From Lepidonotus clava (Eukaryota; Annelida; Polychaeta; Phyllodocida; Polynoidae), in the NCBI GenBank assembly GCA_936440205.1, contig OW387145.1:24803075-24867074 (forward strand): a stretch of DNA of 64,000 nt, written 5' to 3'. How positions within the stretch are numbered: the first letter of the stretch is position 1; every line of letters starts with the position of its first letter. Below the pieces are notes generated by a model that had not been told where the DNA came from, did not search any database, and worked only from the letters and a program-made list of their open reading frames with translations. This document shows positions 50,518-62,000 of this stretch, piece by piece. The translations under genes and the position numbers were made by a program.

Positions 50518-51058
50518 CAGGGGCGGATCCAGGAACTTTCAAAAGGGGGGGCGTGCAATTCGTAAAATTTCCCCCTGCCCTCTGGGCAGGATAATTTTTT
50601 ATTCTACACCAACTTCGTAGCACCTATACCTTCATCATTGTCCTGCCCCGTTAGCAAAGGTGGAATAACAGAGGGCATTATTGCACACTGTGCAATAACC
50701 AAAAATTATTGCCCTAGGGCAATAATAAAAAATTATTGCCCTATGGCAATAACAATAAAGAGAATTTGTCTTATTTTTTTCACAAATCTTCCACCATCGG
50801 CGGGTATTTGATATAGAATAAAACAAGAACTAACCTCGGGAGCACTCAGCCATGATTATTGCCCCTTGTCTCAGCCCATTCATGGGTCTCGGGCAAAGCC
50901 CTCGACCCATGAATGGGCTTCAACAGCGGGGCAATAATCATGGCTTCGTGCACCCTCGGTTAGTTCTGTGTATATATTAAAAAAATCTAAATTTTGGCCA
51001 AAAAAGGGGGGGCGTGCGCCCCCCCCCCCCCCCACGAACCCCCCTAAATCAGTGACTG
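50518..51058. mobile_element. hAT-like element, 541 bp, carrying a palindrome
   Basis: It begins CAGGGGCGGATCCAGG and ends CCCCCTAAATCAGTGACTG, the usual layout of non-autonomous hAT ends, with a 5-bp duplication CATAC (50513-50517 and 51059-51063). Inside lie repeated TTATTGCCC words (about 50680-50760) and a 69-bp-arm palindrome (50826-50967). Confidence 0.8.
50826..50967. repeat. 69-bp-arm near-perfect palindrome
   Basis: The arms 50826-50894 and 50898-50967 are inverted copies around three bases (AAA), sharing CCATGATTATTGCCCC and GCCCATTCATGGGTC. It would form a very stable hairpin. It may be a separate foldback nested in the hAT-like element. Confidence 0.85.
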
Positions 51059-51928
51059 CATACAGGATGCTAAGTAGTATTAAGTGTGGTCAAGTCAAGG
51101 CCAGCTGACATAGAAAAATCAAACAAATATAACAACACTGGTATTTTGTATATTCTACTTATCTTACCCTAACATCTGTGAAAAAAAATCATGATAATTA
51201 AAAGGTTTTGGGACAGCCTTTTCTGAACTAAAAAGATTTTGGCAAATACTTTATCCTGGGAACTTTAACTTCAAAAGCAAAGTGAATGTCGTAGACAAAA
51301 TCTGATGCCCTTTAACAAGTAACACCTCAATTTTTATGGGACATACAAGATCTATACGCCCCCCCCCCCCCGCCATTAAAGACTACTTATCCATGCTTAA
51401 CTCTATTTTTTTTGGTCATTTTTGCACTCCTTACTGTAGACAGTTTTAAACAAAGAGCACTTTCAGGACCCCTTGCGGCTGTTCCGGGTACTTCAATCAG
51501 AGCTAATCTAATACTGCCCGTCGGTGAGTTAATTAAGACCTGCTCAACGTACTCCATTTCAATGAGTGCGCAACTGAGGTGGCCTATGGGAGCCACTCCG
51601 TACTTGTTCTCCCCCACTCCGGATACCTTGTACTCGATGAATTCCGGGTAAGTGTACTTGCGACAAGTCCAGAAATACAGCATACACAGTGACACTGACA
51701 TCCATCCGAGTCTGTTTCAGCATGTTAATAGGCATTGTCTGTCGTAAACAGCAGCTGTCTTCTTACTTTGCACCCGACCAATTAGAGAGTGTTAAAGTAT
51801 GAGAAAGGCGGTTCACATCCTATTATCATGGATCATTTACAATAATCTTCTTTTTCCCTTTTTGTTGTTGTTGGTTTTAGTCTGAAGACGTTCGTGCCTG
51901 GTTACATCTTTATAAATATAGATGCACT

Positions 51929-52069
51929 AACTGACCCAGGCTGTACAAAACAACTTTTGCAGGGGAATAACAACTAACTGAACCAGGCTGTACAAAACAA
52001 CTTTTGCAGGGGAATAACAACTAACTGAACCAGGCTGTACAAAACAACTTTTGCAGGGAAATAACACCA
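51929..52069. repeat. 47-bp tandem triplication
   Basis: Three almost identical units start at 51929, 51976 and 52023, each with CCAGGCTGTACAAAACAAC then TTTTGCAGGG. The near-identity suggests a recent event. Confidence 0.92.
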
Positions 52070-52976
52070 AGGCCTGACAATAACGAGTAGGGGACGTCCT
52101 TGTTCATTAATTTGCACTGGTACGCCGTACTTTGAACAGGCCAAACTGTAATATAACGTCCTTTGGGATATATGTCATAGTCAGAATTTATCGATAAATA
52201 TTGAGGAAAGTCCTACATATATCTGACGTGTTCTTTTAAACTGTCCACTCGAAATTGGTAAAGACTTGAGGTTAACACTGCCTGCGACATACAGAACATA
52301 AGTTCATTGTAATCATTTCTATTCATTGGATGGTATTATCAAGGTCAATGATTGTCTCCCTCCCCCTCTTTGCATTGTTATGCGCTGGCCTAACTGTTAA
52401 CAAGCTTTTTACAAAGAAATGTTTGTTTGTCGAAATAAATTCTTCTTGGTATCCTGGATTTCTGAGCCGACTCCTAATTGGGATACATATCAATTCTAGG
52501 AACAACTTAGATACATATGACTGACCTTCATTTGACCCAACTACCCAGTTGCATCAGCCGCGCAACACGTTTTGGTCAGTAGGCCCCATCAAGGGTCTAA
52601 CGACACACTATGTCCACAGGGCTCACATGATGCAAGGATCTAATCTAATATACGTCCAACAAATATGAATGATTGACAATAAAACGGATCTGCCTGAAGC
52701 ATAGTGGTAAGTTGCAGTATGAAGACTGTATACGCATAAATTTGGGAGTTCAGCACGTTACGAAGGGGACGTTTTAACATGTGGAGCTTGGATGCTTTTC
52801 AGCTAGCTCAAACTCAAAGAGTCTGAACATGAAATAGTTTTCCCTTATATTAACAGGAAATAAATCTTTCCTATACCATATGGTCTCTCTCCGTCAAGAA
52901 AAATGTCAAAACAAGTTATCGAGGTTAATTGTCATATGAACAACTGTAACATGTATCTTGGACCAAATATACCGCA

Positions 52977-53170
52977 CAGGTCTACCAGCCCTACTGACCA
53001 AGCAGGTCTCCCTGCCCCAGTGACTTTACTAGCCTCCTGGCCCTGGCGACCACACAGGTCTCCTGGCCCCTGTGACCCCGCAGTTCTCCCGGCCCTGATA
53101 ACCCCGCAGTTCTCCCGGCCCTGATAACCACACAGGTCTACCGGCCCTGATAACCACACAGGTCTCCCTT
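52977..53170. repeat. 26-bp minisatellite, about eight units
   Basis: CAGGTCTCC/CAGTTCTCC words recur every 26 bases (52977, 53003, 53029, 53055, 53081, 53107, 53133, 53159), joined by GGCCCTGATAACC. Divergence falls toward the right. Confidence 0.88.
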
Positions 53171-54314
53171 TGACCTTTGGGGGTTAGTTTGCTGCTGAGG
53201 TGCTGATTGTAGCCGTTGGGGCTGAGTGGGCGAGTGGGGTAAGTGGAAGGTCCTCATCAGTTGCTTGGACCTGCTCCTTCTACCCCGCTGATGAGCAGCT
53301 CGTGATCTGTATGTCAGACTGCCCTAGGACGCTAATGAGGCTCATCACACACAACACGTGCATGGCACGCAGGCAGACTTACACTGAGTTTTTTGTTCTA
53401 TAATTTGTTCTGTTTCCAGCTTCTGCTACCCCAGTCGACAAAAATATTGCATTTCCCGAAAGTGCGGTGATAGATTATTGAGAAAATTGCCAAGTCATAC
53501 GCAAAATAAAGAGAACAGTTTCAGGAATATGAGGGCAGAGGGATTTACAATCGTGCATTTTATCATCATTCCTTTCAATGTATGCTATATCCCTGTGTTT
53601 TTTTTCTGTCCTTAATAAACCTATTTTCTTTGAGGGGCTAGGACGGCTCATCTGCAGTAGATCTATCTATTTCCTATACTTTCCACACATCGACAGAATG
53701 CCTCCCTACATCACTCTCGAGCATTGGGCTTTTCTTAAACCGAAGGCGCTCGGGATCAAAAAGCCGAGTGATGGGGCTTTAATCCCGGGTGAGACAGTTC
53801 AGCTGCGGGTCGGTAATCCAAGCGTCAGTCACCTCCCGTATACCCCAGTAACTGTACACAACGTCGACGTGACGCTTGGATCGTGGGACAAGGGGGTGAA
53901 CGGGGGACTAATCTCAGGGACTTTTGGAGGCGCTCCCAGGAGGCACGGGTCATCAGGCAGATCTTAACGTGGAGATTAACGTGCGAACCTTCTCTCTTCA
54001 AACCTTTAAAGCTCATCAGTCTTTGACTTAACCTTCCCTATTCACCGACGAATGACCTTGATACAGCCCTTTTTCCGCCTGATTTTGCACAGAAATTAAA
54101 ACAGTGAATGGACCAACCTAACCTCTACTAACTGTAAACGTGATTCGTGAATAGGTGCTCATTTCACGTAAAACCTATCTTACACATCTTTCGCTTTAAA
54201 AATCAAGGGTCTACTCATGGTTATGATAGTATATCATCCAACTGAATCATATGAGGGCTGGCGAGTTTTTCATTATTGTACGTGACTTCAAGTATTTTGT
54301 GTGGGATTCATACA

Positions 54315-54474
54315 CAGTGTCCGAAATTAAGGGTGCACCCTGCACCCAGGGTGCATGATTTGGCCCCCGGGTGCATGGATTTAAAATACTCAGCACCCTG
54401 ATATATGGGGTGCACACATTTTAGACCCATGCACCCGGCAGATGCATTCAATTTCCCCTTAATTTCGGACACTG
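54315..54474. mobile_element. CAGTG-ended element, 160 bp
   Basis: Terminal inverted repeats CAGTGTCCGAAATTAAGG have their complement at the right end. The interior has GGTGCACCCTGCACCC words as in 36628-36845, so the two are one family. The flanks (TTCATACA/ATATTACA) do not give a clear duplication. Confidence 0.78.
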
Positions 54475-57182
54475 ATATTACAGTTTGTATGGTATTTTGC
54501 ATTATTTTTTTTTTTTATAAGAGTGTTACTTTTTCTGAACAGCTTTTGGATCCATGACATTTAATGCACCGCCATTCTTGGGAACCTTCATCGGTAATTC
54601 CTCGTTGTTCGTGATAAATGCAAGAGCAATCTGAATATTTGTTTTCCCATAGGGATACCACCATTATTACGGAAGGAAACCGTACCCATACTAAATGGTT
54701 GTTATAACTACCTCGTAAGTCAGTTCAACAGTTCATTATTTCCAATAGACGCATTTCCCTAACAGTTAAAACTCATCGTGGTGTGATCTGACTCCAGCAG
54801 ATTGTGCAGAGGGCACAATTCAGGGGTAAACGGTGCGTTTACCGCGGGGCGGTCGGACAACCTTATCAAAACATCAACTTCATGATTGTCACCAAAATGG
54901 TCGGGTGCCAGGGCTGCCTATGATTTATCATGTAATTTATCACATCCCCACATGACTGGTGGCCTTGTCTGTCTAAGTGTGAACGATTTACTTCCGGACA
55001 ACGTTGAGGCAACGTATTAACTATAATAGTAGGCACATAAGCTTCACACTGTTGTGACTGTACACCATCCTTTATCTGAGTTCCCCCAGGGCCTTCGGGC
55101 GTTACTGCCTAATTTCAGATGAATCAAGTGGGTCTCTTCAGGGACCTCTTGAAACAATGGTTTCTAATTGAAGGGTTTAAGAATGTATTACTGGTAGGGA
55201 AATCAGAATGCAATCTATTAGATATTGTCTTAAGACCTATTATCGCTGGCTCTGATTGACTGAGAAAGTAAAACTCCTTTTCTACTGATTCATTTAATAT
55301 CACATTGATTATCCTGTAAATCCCCTACGTAGCCCATCACCTTTTCCATTGTCAGTCATTCTTGAGGCACATCTTTGTTTATTCTTTTCTTCTTTCAGAA
55401 TTTGGCTATAGGCCGTACAAACCTCTTGAATACCAAAAACAACACTACAGTCAAAATATACATACAACGTTTTAGGGTTTCCCAGAAAGATTATGTGAAC
55501 CACAGGAAGGCACTTTTTCCAAGGTTTCAAGTTAACGTGACAGGACGCCCTAAGAAGGAGGTAGACAGTCGTCGTGAAATATGAAATGTTAGCTCCGTTA
55601 TATATATTCACACAAGGCTTACGTCTCTGTCTACGAAAGGCTGCATGTTCTCTTATCGAGCAATTATAACGTTTACGACTACCGCCTAGATATGAGATGG
55701 AATATGAACCAAATATGATAACCAAATGAATGTTGGCGAACAACAATGTCTGCATTACCACCTACCCGAAGGGCTCGTGCAGGCTTTTTTCATCCGAACC
55801 TAATTTTCGTTTAATAGTATGTTGAATTTCGCTGTTTAATTGCAAAAAATGTGACAAATTGTACAAAAATCCAAAGTGCGTTGGGATGGCGACTTACTGA
55901 CGAGGATTCCACCTTCAATGGGACAATGTACTCCGGATTTTCATTGTAGACCTAAGGTTTTCAGGGGACATTAATTACGTTTTAAAAGTTCGAGCCTACG
56001 TCTGAAATGCCATTATGTCAAGTTGGATAAGATGTTGGCGATCTGGGAGTTGGCCGTAAGTGGTAGATCATTCCACAAAATGATGTACCTATTACACTTC
56101 AATATTTCCAGTATGGTTAACAGGCAAGGTTGAGATGCTGATGAGTCTAACAGAAATGTAAACTCTACCCGTGAACTGAAAAAAACTGTCTAAAATGCCT
56201 TACAACTGTCTACACAACTAGAGCCATAGGTGACAAAGCTCTCAAAGCCCCCGGAGAGTCGCCTGTCAAAAATGAGAGTCAAGGTGCCGGAAACACTTGG
56301 GACACTCGAAATGTACCAAACAGATCACCCTAAAGGACATGTGGATACGTTTGTTTGTCCGGCAGCTTTAAGACTTGGTACCAACAGAAAACCCCTGGCC
56401 CTTGTACCCAGACAACAAACATTAGTTTCTTTTACGTCCTTCCTTCTTAGAAACTGTCATCCTTTCAAGCCATTTTTTACATCCTCTTCTACCTTATAAT
56501 GTATACCCCAAGATACGTGATGCCTTCTTCAAAACACGACTGGACTTGAAGAAGGGGTCGTCTCCATGTTTCCCTTTTTTTCCTTTTACATAAAACATAT
56601 ATTTCTCATCTTGGGCTTTTCACGCCCTGCGAGCATGTCGTAACCCTGGCCATTACTATCGATTTCAGAGAACCATAATGATGAGGAGACCTTCGAGTCG
56701 AGTGTGGACGCCTGTGGGCACAGAGCGCCCTCACGTGTTTGAGGAAGGGGGGGGGGGGGGTTGCCGTGACATGTGGCGCCCCTGGCGGGAGGCTGGGCAG
56801 GTGATGGGGCTAATAGTGTATGTAGTACGTGACCAGGGCCTTCTCAGCGCCCACAGAGTTACAGGGCCCGGGGTGTTACTTACAAACTATGACGAGGACC
56901 TCAAACCCATACACAATGTGACAAGCACCTTGTTACCATGTTACTGGGTTTTATTGATATTCAAAGTTTCATTCAGTGAATTTGACAAGAGCTTACGAAG
57001 TGGATTCCGAAGTCTATTGACTTAATTTATATTTAACTTGTTTACAAGAATATGTATTAAGCATTATCTTTTTTTTTCCGGACCCACACTAACCTATGTG
57101 GGATTATTGATGGTACTGTGATGAACGGCTATTCAGCCAAAATACATAGAGGTTAAAATAATAGAAATGAGGTAATAATGGA

Positions 57183-57306
57183 AATAGATGTAAAGAACGA
57201 ATATGTAAAGAACGAATAACGAATATGTAAAGAACGAAGAACGAAATAGATGTAAAGAACGAATATGTAAAGAACGAATAACGAATATGTAAAGAACGAA
57301 TAACGA
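57183..57306 (+). repeat. 62-bp higher-order tandem repeat in the LTR
   Basis: About six copies of TGTAAAGAACGAA are arranged as two 62-bp blocks that each begin AATAGATG (57183 and 57245). Tandem U3 repeats are common in LTR elements. Confidence 0.85.
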
Positions 57307-57339
57307 AAACGTAATGGAACGAAACCCGGAAATATGTAA

Positions 57340-57450
57340 ACCGGAAGTGAAATGTAAACCGGAAACGGAATATATAAACCGGAAGTGACGTCAGTTGTAG
57401 GTCACGTGACCGAAGGCAGCCAATCAGGGCTGACCTCTCTAGTATATAAA
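57340..57450 (+). promoter_or_regulatory. LTR promoter: ETS, CRE, E-box, CCAAT, TATA
   Basis: In order: ACCGGAAGTG (57340-57349 and 57378-57387, ETS type); TGACGTCA (57386-57393, full CRE, overlapping the second ETS site); GGTCACGTGACC (57400-57411, palindromic E-box); CCAATCA (57420-57426); TATATAAA (57443-57450). Transcription would start near 57475. Binding is inferred from consensus only. Confidence 0.75.
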
Positions 57451-58071
57451 GGGGCGGTGAGGCCCGAATAAACAGAGTTCTTTAACAGTTCTCCTGGTGT
57501 CCAGACGTGTCCTCTTTCCTGAAACAACCGCTAAAGATGAGCCGAACAGAGTAATTAAGCCGAAGTTAGGACAAAACAGTCGAAGTCCGAGATAGGTAGT
57601 AGAAACATAGGGTAAGGGGCCCGATGGCCCGAGGAACGAGGAACGAGGGAACGGAGTAGGGCACGAAAGCCCGAAGTAGTACCGGAAACCGAGGCGTAGT
57701 ATGGTACGAAGACATGGGGAGCGGAACGAGGGAGCGAAGTCCGCGGGGACGAGGGCGCGGCGTGCTCGGCCCCACGCTACCAAACAATAGGCGACCGTCG
57801 GCCCGTCGCCCCCGCGGACCGGAACTCAGGGGTGGACCGCCCCCCGGCCGACCCGTACCCCTACCATAATTTCCCTCCCCCGCAGTCCTCCGTCGACATC
57901 GAGTGCCGATTCCCGATCGATTCGCTCAGCCCCCCCTCGTGCGCGAGGCACGACTCTAGAAACACATCTCGGTTCTTGGCCCGGATTCCCCGTCCGCCCC
58001 GAGACCCGAACAACCCCCACGTTCCTCTGTCGTAAGAATCGGCAACCCCGACTTACCAGAGAACGTCACAC

Positions 58072-58086
58072 TGGTGGCAGCGGTGG
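58072..58086 (+). other. Primer binding site, tRNA-Leu-like
   Basis: TGGTGGCAGCGGTGG starts one base after the LTR. It is complementary to the 3' end, with CCA, of animal tRNA-Leu(AAG) as I remember it (..CCACCGCTGCCA). Fifteen bases match. Confidence 0.65.
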
Positions 58087-58146
58087 TGCTGAAATAGGCA
58101 CATACGGACTTGTGGATCTTGGGTGTTTCATCGGTATTGGATACTC

Positions 58147-59097
58147 ATGGCGACTGCGGCAGTCTTCGAGCAGATGGATTCTGACGTCGCCTTCAAGGAA
58201 GGTGGGGAGGAGAAAGGAGGTGCGAAAACCGAGACCAAAGGGGAGGACACGACCATCATGGGTAGGCAGTTTAATTTTATGGGAACGTCCACCCCGACGG
58301 ATGAGCAGAATGTGCGGGCTCAACAACAACAGACCGGTCAGGAAGGAGCGAGTTTGAAGAAGTTCAGTTTACGACCAGAGAAGTATGACGGTAAACCGGA
58401 TTTCGAGGGATGGATCAACCAGTTTGAGGAGTACGCAACATTGGGACGCTGGACGGCCGAGGAAAAAGCGGCGATGCTTTTTCTCTCGCTGACGGGAACG
58501 GCACGAATGTACTTTGTCGGACTCCCGGACAGGGAACGACTCCGTTACTCGGCGAGGGTGGATGCGTTGCGCCGGAGGTTCGGTCAGGAGAAGGACACGT
58601 GTAATGCTCTGCAAGAGTTGGCGGGCTTGAAACGTGTAAAGAACCAGACAGCGAAGGAGTTGGCTGATAATGCCCGGCGACTGGCATCGAGAGCCTACTT
58701 CTCCAACGACTACGCTAGCCAGGAAAAAGCAGCATTACATGCGTTCCAGGCTGCAGTTGGGGAAGACCTTCAGCTGAAGTGTGCAGAGAAAGGATGCAAG
58801 ACACTAGAGGAGGCGGTAGAGGTGGTAGAAATACAGGAACGATACTCACGCCGCCTCCTGCGGGCAGTGAAGCCCGAGGAGGACGCCAATACACAGATCA
58901 TGGCCTTGAACGGTAAGTTGGAGGAGATGATGAAAGAATTGGCAGAAGAACGGGAAGCTAGAAGACAAGCAACGGCCCGGAGGGAGGCGTTTAAGAAGCG
59001 AAAAGAAGATTTAGAGTGTCATCACTGTCACCAGAAGGGCCATTTCGCAAGAGAGTGTTCTCAGCGTCAGGGAAACGGACAGTCGCCGTCGCAGTAA
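58147..59097 (+). CDS. gag: Retroelement gag
   Basis: Starting at ATG 58147 (MATAAVFEQM) the frame gives about 316 residues. The middle has the Ty3/gypsy capsid-like pattern (F-W..F..Y.....W, then LF-LSLTGTA and a long helical region), followed by a charged coiled-coil-like segment and one CCHC zinc knuckle, CHHCHQKGHFAREC, near the end. Gag packages the RNA and forms the particle. An upstream ATG at 58123 in the same frame is possible but less likely. It overlaps pol, which lies in another frame; Gag-Pol production by frameshifting is common in this family. Looks whole. Confidence 0.88.
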   Translation: MATAAVFEQMDSDVAFKEGGEEKGGAKTETKGEDTTIMGRQFNFMGTSTPTDEQNVRAQQQQTGQEGASLKKFSLRPEKYDGKPDFEGWINQFEEYATLGRWTAEEKAAMLFLSLTGTARMYFVGLPDRERLRYSARVDALRRRFGQEKDTCNALQELAGLKRVKNQTAKELADNARRLASRAYFSNDYASQEKAALHAFQAAVGEDLQLKCAEKGCKTLEEAVEVVEIQERYSRRLLRAVKPEEDANTQIMALNGKLEEMMKELAEEREARRQATARREAFKKRKEDLECHHCHQKGHFARECSQRQGNGQSPSQ

Positions 59098-62000
59098 GCG
59101 CGGGGCCCCCTTCGGGCGCGGCGAGAGAAGTAGTAGGCATGGGAGAATGTGGACTTTATGTGGCCGGGACGGTGGGAGAGAGTGTCGTCCGTTTTTTGGT
59201 TGATACCGGATCTATGATCAGTCTGCTGTCGGAACGCCTCTGGAGAGAGTGGGGACGAAAAAGGGAAGAACTGGATGGATATGAAGGACGTCTCTGCTCG
59301 GTAGATGGTAGTCCGTTGCGGTGCTACGGATGCACGAACTTGCCAGTGAAATTGGGAACACGCGTGTTGAAGTGGACGTTCATGGTGGCAGACATCGGTA
59401 GAGATGAAGGGATCCTGGGAAACGACTTCGCGGTGAAATACCGGCTGACAGTTAAGCCCCACGCGAGTGCCATCTTCCTGCCCGCCGAGGGGGAGGGAGA
59501 GGGGGAACGAATCCCGGGAGTAGAACAGAGAACGGATGGGATTCGGGCAGTTACCGTCGGAGGACAGGTCGTGCGAATCGAGAAAACGACGGAAATACCC
59601 CCACTCCAAGTGACCCGAGTAACAGTAGTAGCGAGAATGGACATAAGACAGGGTGGACAGCTGGCTGTCATCACCGGCGCTGGATTACCTATGGGACTGG
59701 AGGTGATCCCAGGAACGGTGACATTGGGAGAAGAAAATGAAGTTTGGGTGGCCAACCGAGGGACCGAGAGCGCGAAATTGGAAACCGGCGGGGTACTCGG
59801 AGAAGCCACCTTCGTACAAGAGGTACGAGGAATAGGAAGTGAAGCAAAGGAACCCCCAGGAGCGCTCGTTGAAATGATAGGGGAGGCTAAGAAAGACCTG
59901 ACCACGAAGGAGGGCGAAGAGCTGGAGAAAGCCATCATGGCCCGGGAACAAATGTTTGCGACCTCGAAACATGAGTTAGGACGGACAGATTTAGTACAAC
60001 ATCGAATTAAAACGGGGGATCAGATGCCGATCAAGCAGAGGGTCAGACGGTATCCGGCCACCAGGAGAGAGGAAGAACGAGCACTGGTGGAGGATATGTT
60101 AAATTTAGGGATTATCCAGGAGAGCGGGAGTGCGTGGAGTAGCCCGACCGTTCTAGTCAAAAAGAAGGACGGAGGAACGAGGTTCTGTATTGACTACCGA
60201 AAACTGAACCAGGCTACGAAAGTGGACGCCTATCCGCTCCCGCGGATAGAGGACAGCCTCAACACTTTGGGAGGAAGCCTATTCTTCTGCAGTCTGGATC
60301 TCGCAAGCGGATATTGGCAGGTGGAGATGGCACCGGAGGACCAAGAAAAGACGGCCTTCGTGACTCAAGGAGGATTGTATGAGTTTAAAGTGATGCCATT
60401 CGGGCTAGTGAACGCCCCAGCCACCTTCGAGAGACTGATGGAAAGAATCCTCAGAGGAATCGTGTGGGAGGAGTGTCTGGTATACTTGGATGACATACTG
60501 GTCTTTGGACCAACGTTCAAAGTGACTCTGGAAAGATTGGTACGGGTTCTGGACCGACTGAACGCTGCAGGACTGAAGTTAAAGGCGCGAAAATGTAAGC
60601 TGTTCCAGAAGAAGATTCCGTTCTTGGGGCACGTTGTCTCATTCAACGGGATCGAACCCGACCCCGAAAAGTGTCGGCAAGTAACCGAGTGGCCGGTCCC
60701 GCGGGATCTCCACGAGGTACGAGCCTTCGTGGGATTATGTTCGTACTATAGAAGGCATATAAACGGCTTCACGGAGTTGGCTGCCCCCTTGTATGAATTG
60801 GCAACGAAGGAGGAACCATTCGTGTGGAGCGCGAGACGACAAGAGGCATTTGATGCGATGAAGAAGGCGCTAACGGAGGCCCCGGTGTTGGGATTCCCGG
60901 AGGAAGAAGGACAATGGTGGCTTGACACAGACGCCAGTGACGTGGGAACGGGAGCCGTGCTATCACAAGAGCAGAGAGGGGAGGAACGGGTGATAGCTTA
61001 CACGAGCAAAACCCTGGAGTCAAACGAACGAAAGTATTGCACCACGCGGAAAGAACTGTTGGCGGTGGTGCGAGCTTTGAAGCATTTTCGGTGCTACATC
61101 TATGGTCAACGCGTGATAGTCCGGACGGATAACAGCGCGGTCAGTTGGCTGCAGAGAAGAAAGGAACCGATGGGGCAGGCTGCTCGGTGGATTGAGATTA
61201 TCGACTCGCATGATGTGTCGTTCCAACACCGACCGGGCAGGAAGCATGGGAACGCTGACGCGTTGTCCCGGTATCCGTGCAAACAATGTGGAGAGGAACA
61301 CGAGAATACCGAACAAGTGAGAGTAGTGACGCGGGCCCGGGGGTACGAGCCCGGATGGTCCCCGCAGGAGATGAGAGCAGCGCAGAGGAGGGATCGAGAT
61401 ATAGGGCCGATTGTCGCACGGATGGAAAAAGATGTGGACCGGCCAGGTTGGGAGGCCATATCTCCGGAATCCCGGGAAACAAAGATCCTATGGAGGCAAT
61501 GGGAACGATTAAGCCTCAGGGATGGCGTGCTGCATCGGAAGTACTGGGAACTAGAAGGGCATGGTTGGAGGAACCAGTTGGTCGTTCCCCGAGGGGAACG
61601 GGCCAAGTTGGTAAGGGAATACCATGGAGGCGCGGCAGGAGCGCATTTAGGAGTCGCCAGGACGACGGCCCTGTTGGAACAAGGGTTTTACTGGCCGGGA
61701 CTCCGGGAAGACGTGCGGAAGGAATGTCGAGAATGTGATTGCGCGTTGCTGAAAAAGGGAAGAGGAAGACGGGAGCCGCTACATCAGTACATAGTGGGGG
61801 AGCCGATGGAACGGCTGGCCATGGATGTTTCGGGCCCGTACCCAGTCACCAAACGAGGAAATAAGTATTGCCTGATGGTGGGATGCTATTTCACCAAATG
61901 GTTGGAGTGTTTCCCGATCCCGGATCAAAAGGCAACGACAGTGGCGAACAAACTGGTTGAAGAAGTAGTAGCACGGTACGGCGCGTTTCGGGAACTACAC

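Larger units (their letters stand above)
47801..57116. other. Upstream intergenic region
   Basis: About 9.3 kb between the transporter promoter and the LTR element, with no supportable gene. It holds two inverted-repeat elements (50518-51058, 54315-54474), a 47-bp triplication (51929-52069), a 26-bp minisatellite (52977-53170) and runs of C or G near 51360 and 56749. Confidence 0.6.
57117..58070 (+). repeat. 5' LTR, about 954 bp
   Basis: It begins TGTGA and ends TCACA, a perfect 5-bp terminal inversion within the usual TG...CA. It contains enhancer-like repeats, a TATA box, AATAAA (57467-57472) about 20 bases after the TATA box, then a long GC-rich U5. The second LTR copy is not present to confirm the borders. 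Confidence 0.7.

Noticed and set aside
53578-53967. 129-codon plus-strand frame
   Set aside because: No recognisable domain and AT-rich random-looking N-terminal part. No splice partners seen.
55309-55761. 150-codon minus-strand frame
   Set aside because: Composition looks random, with no motif or neighbouring exon.
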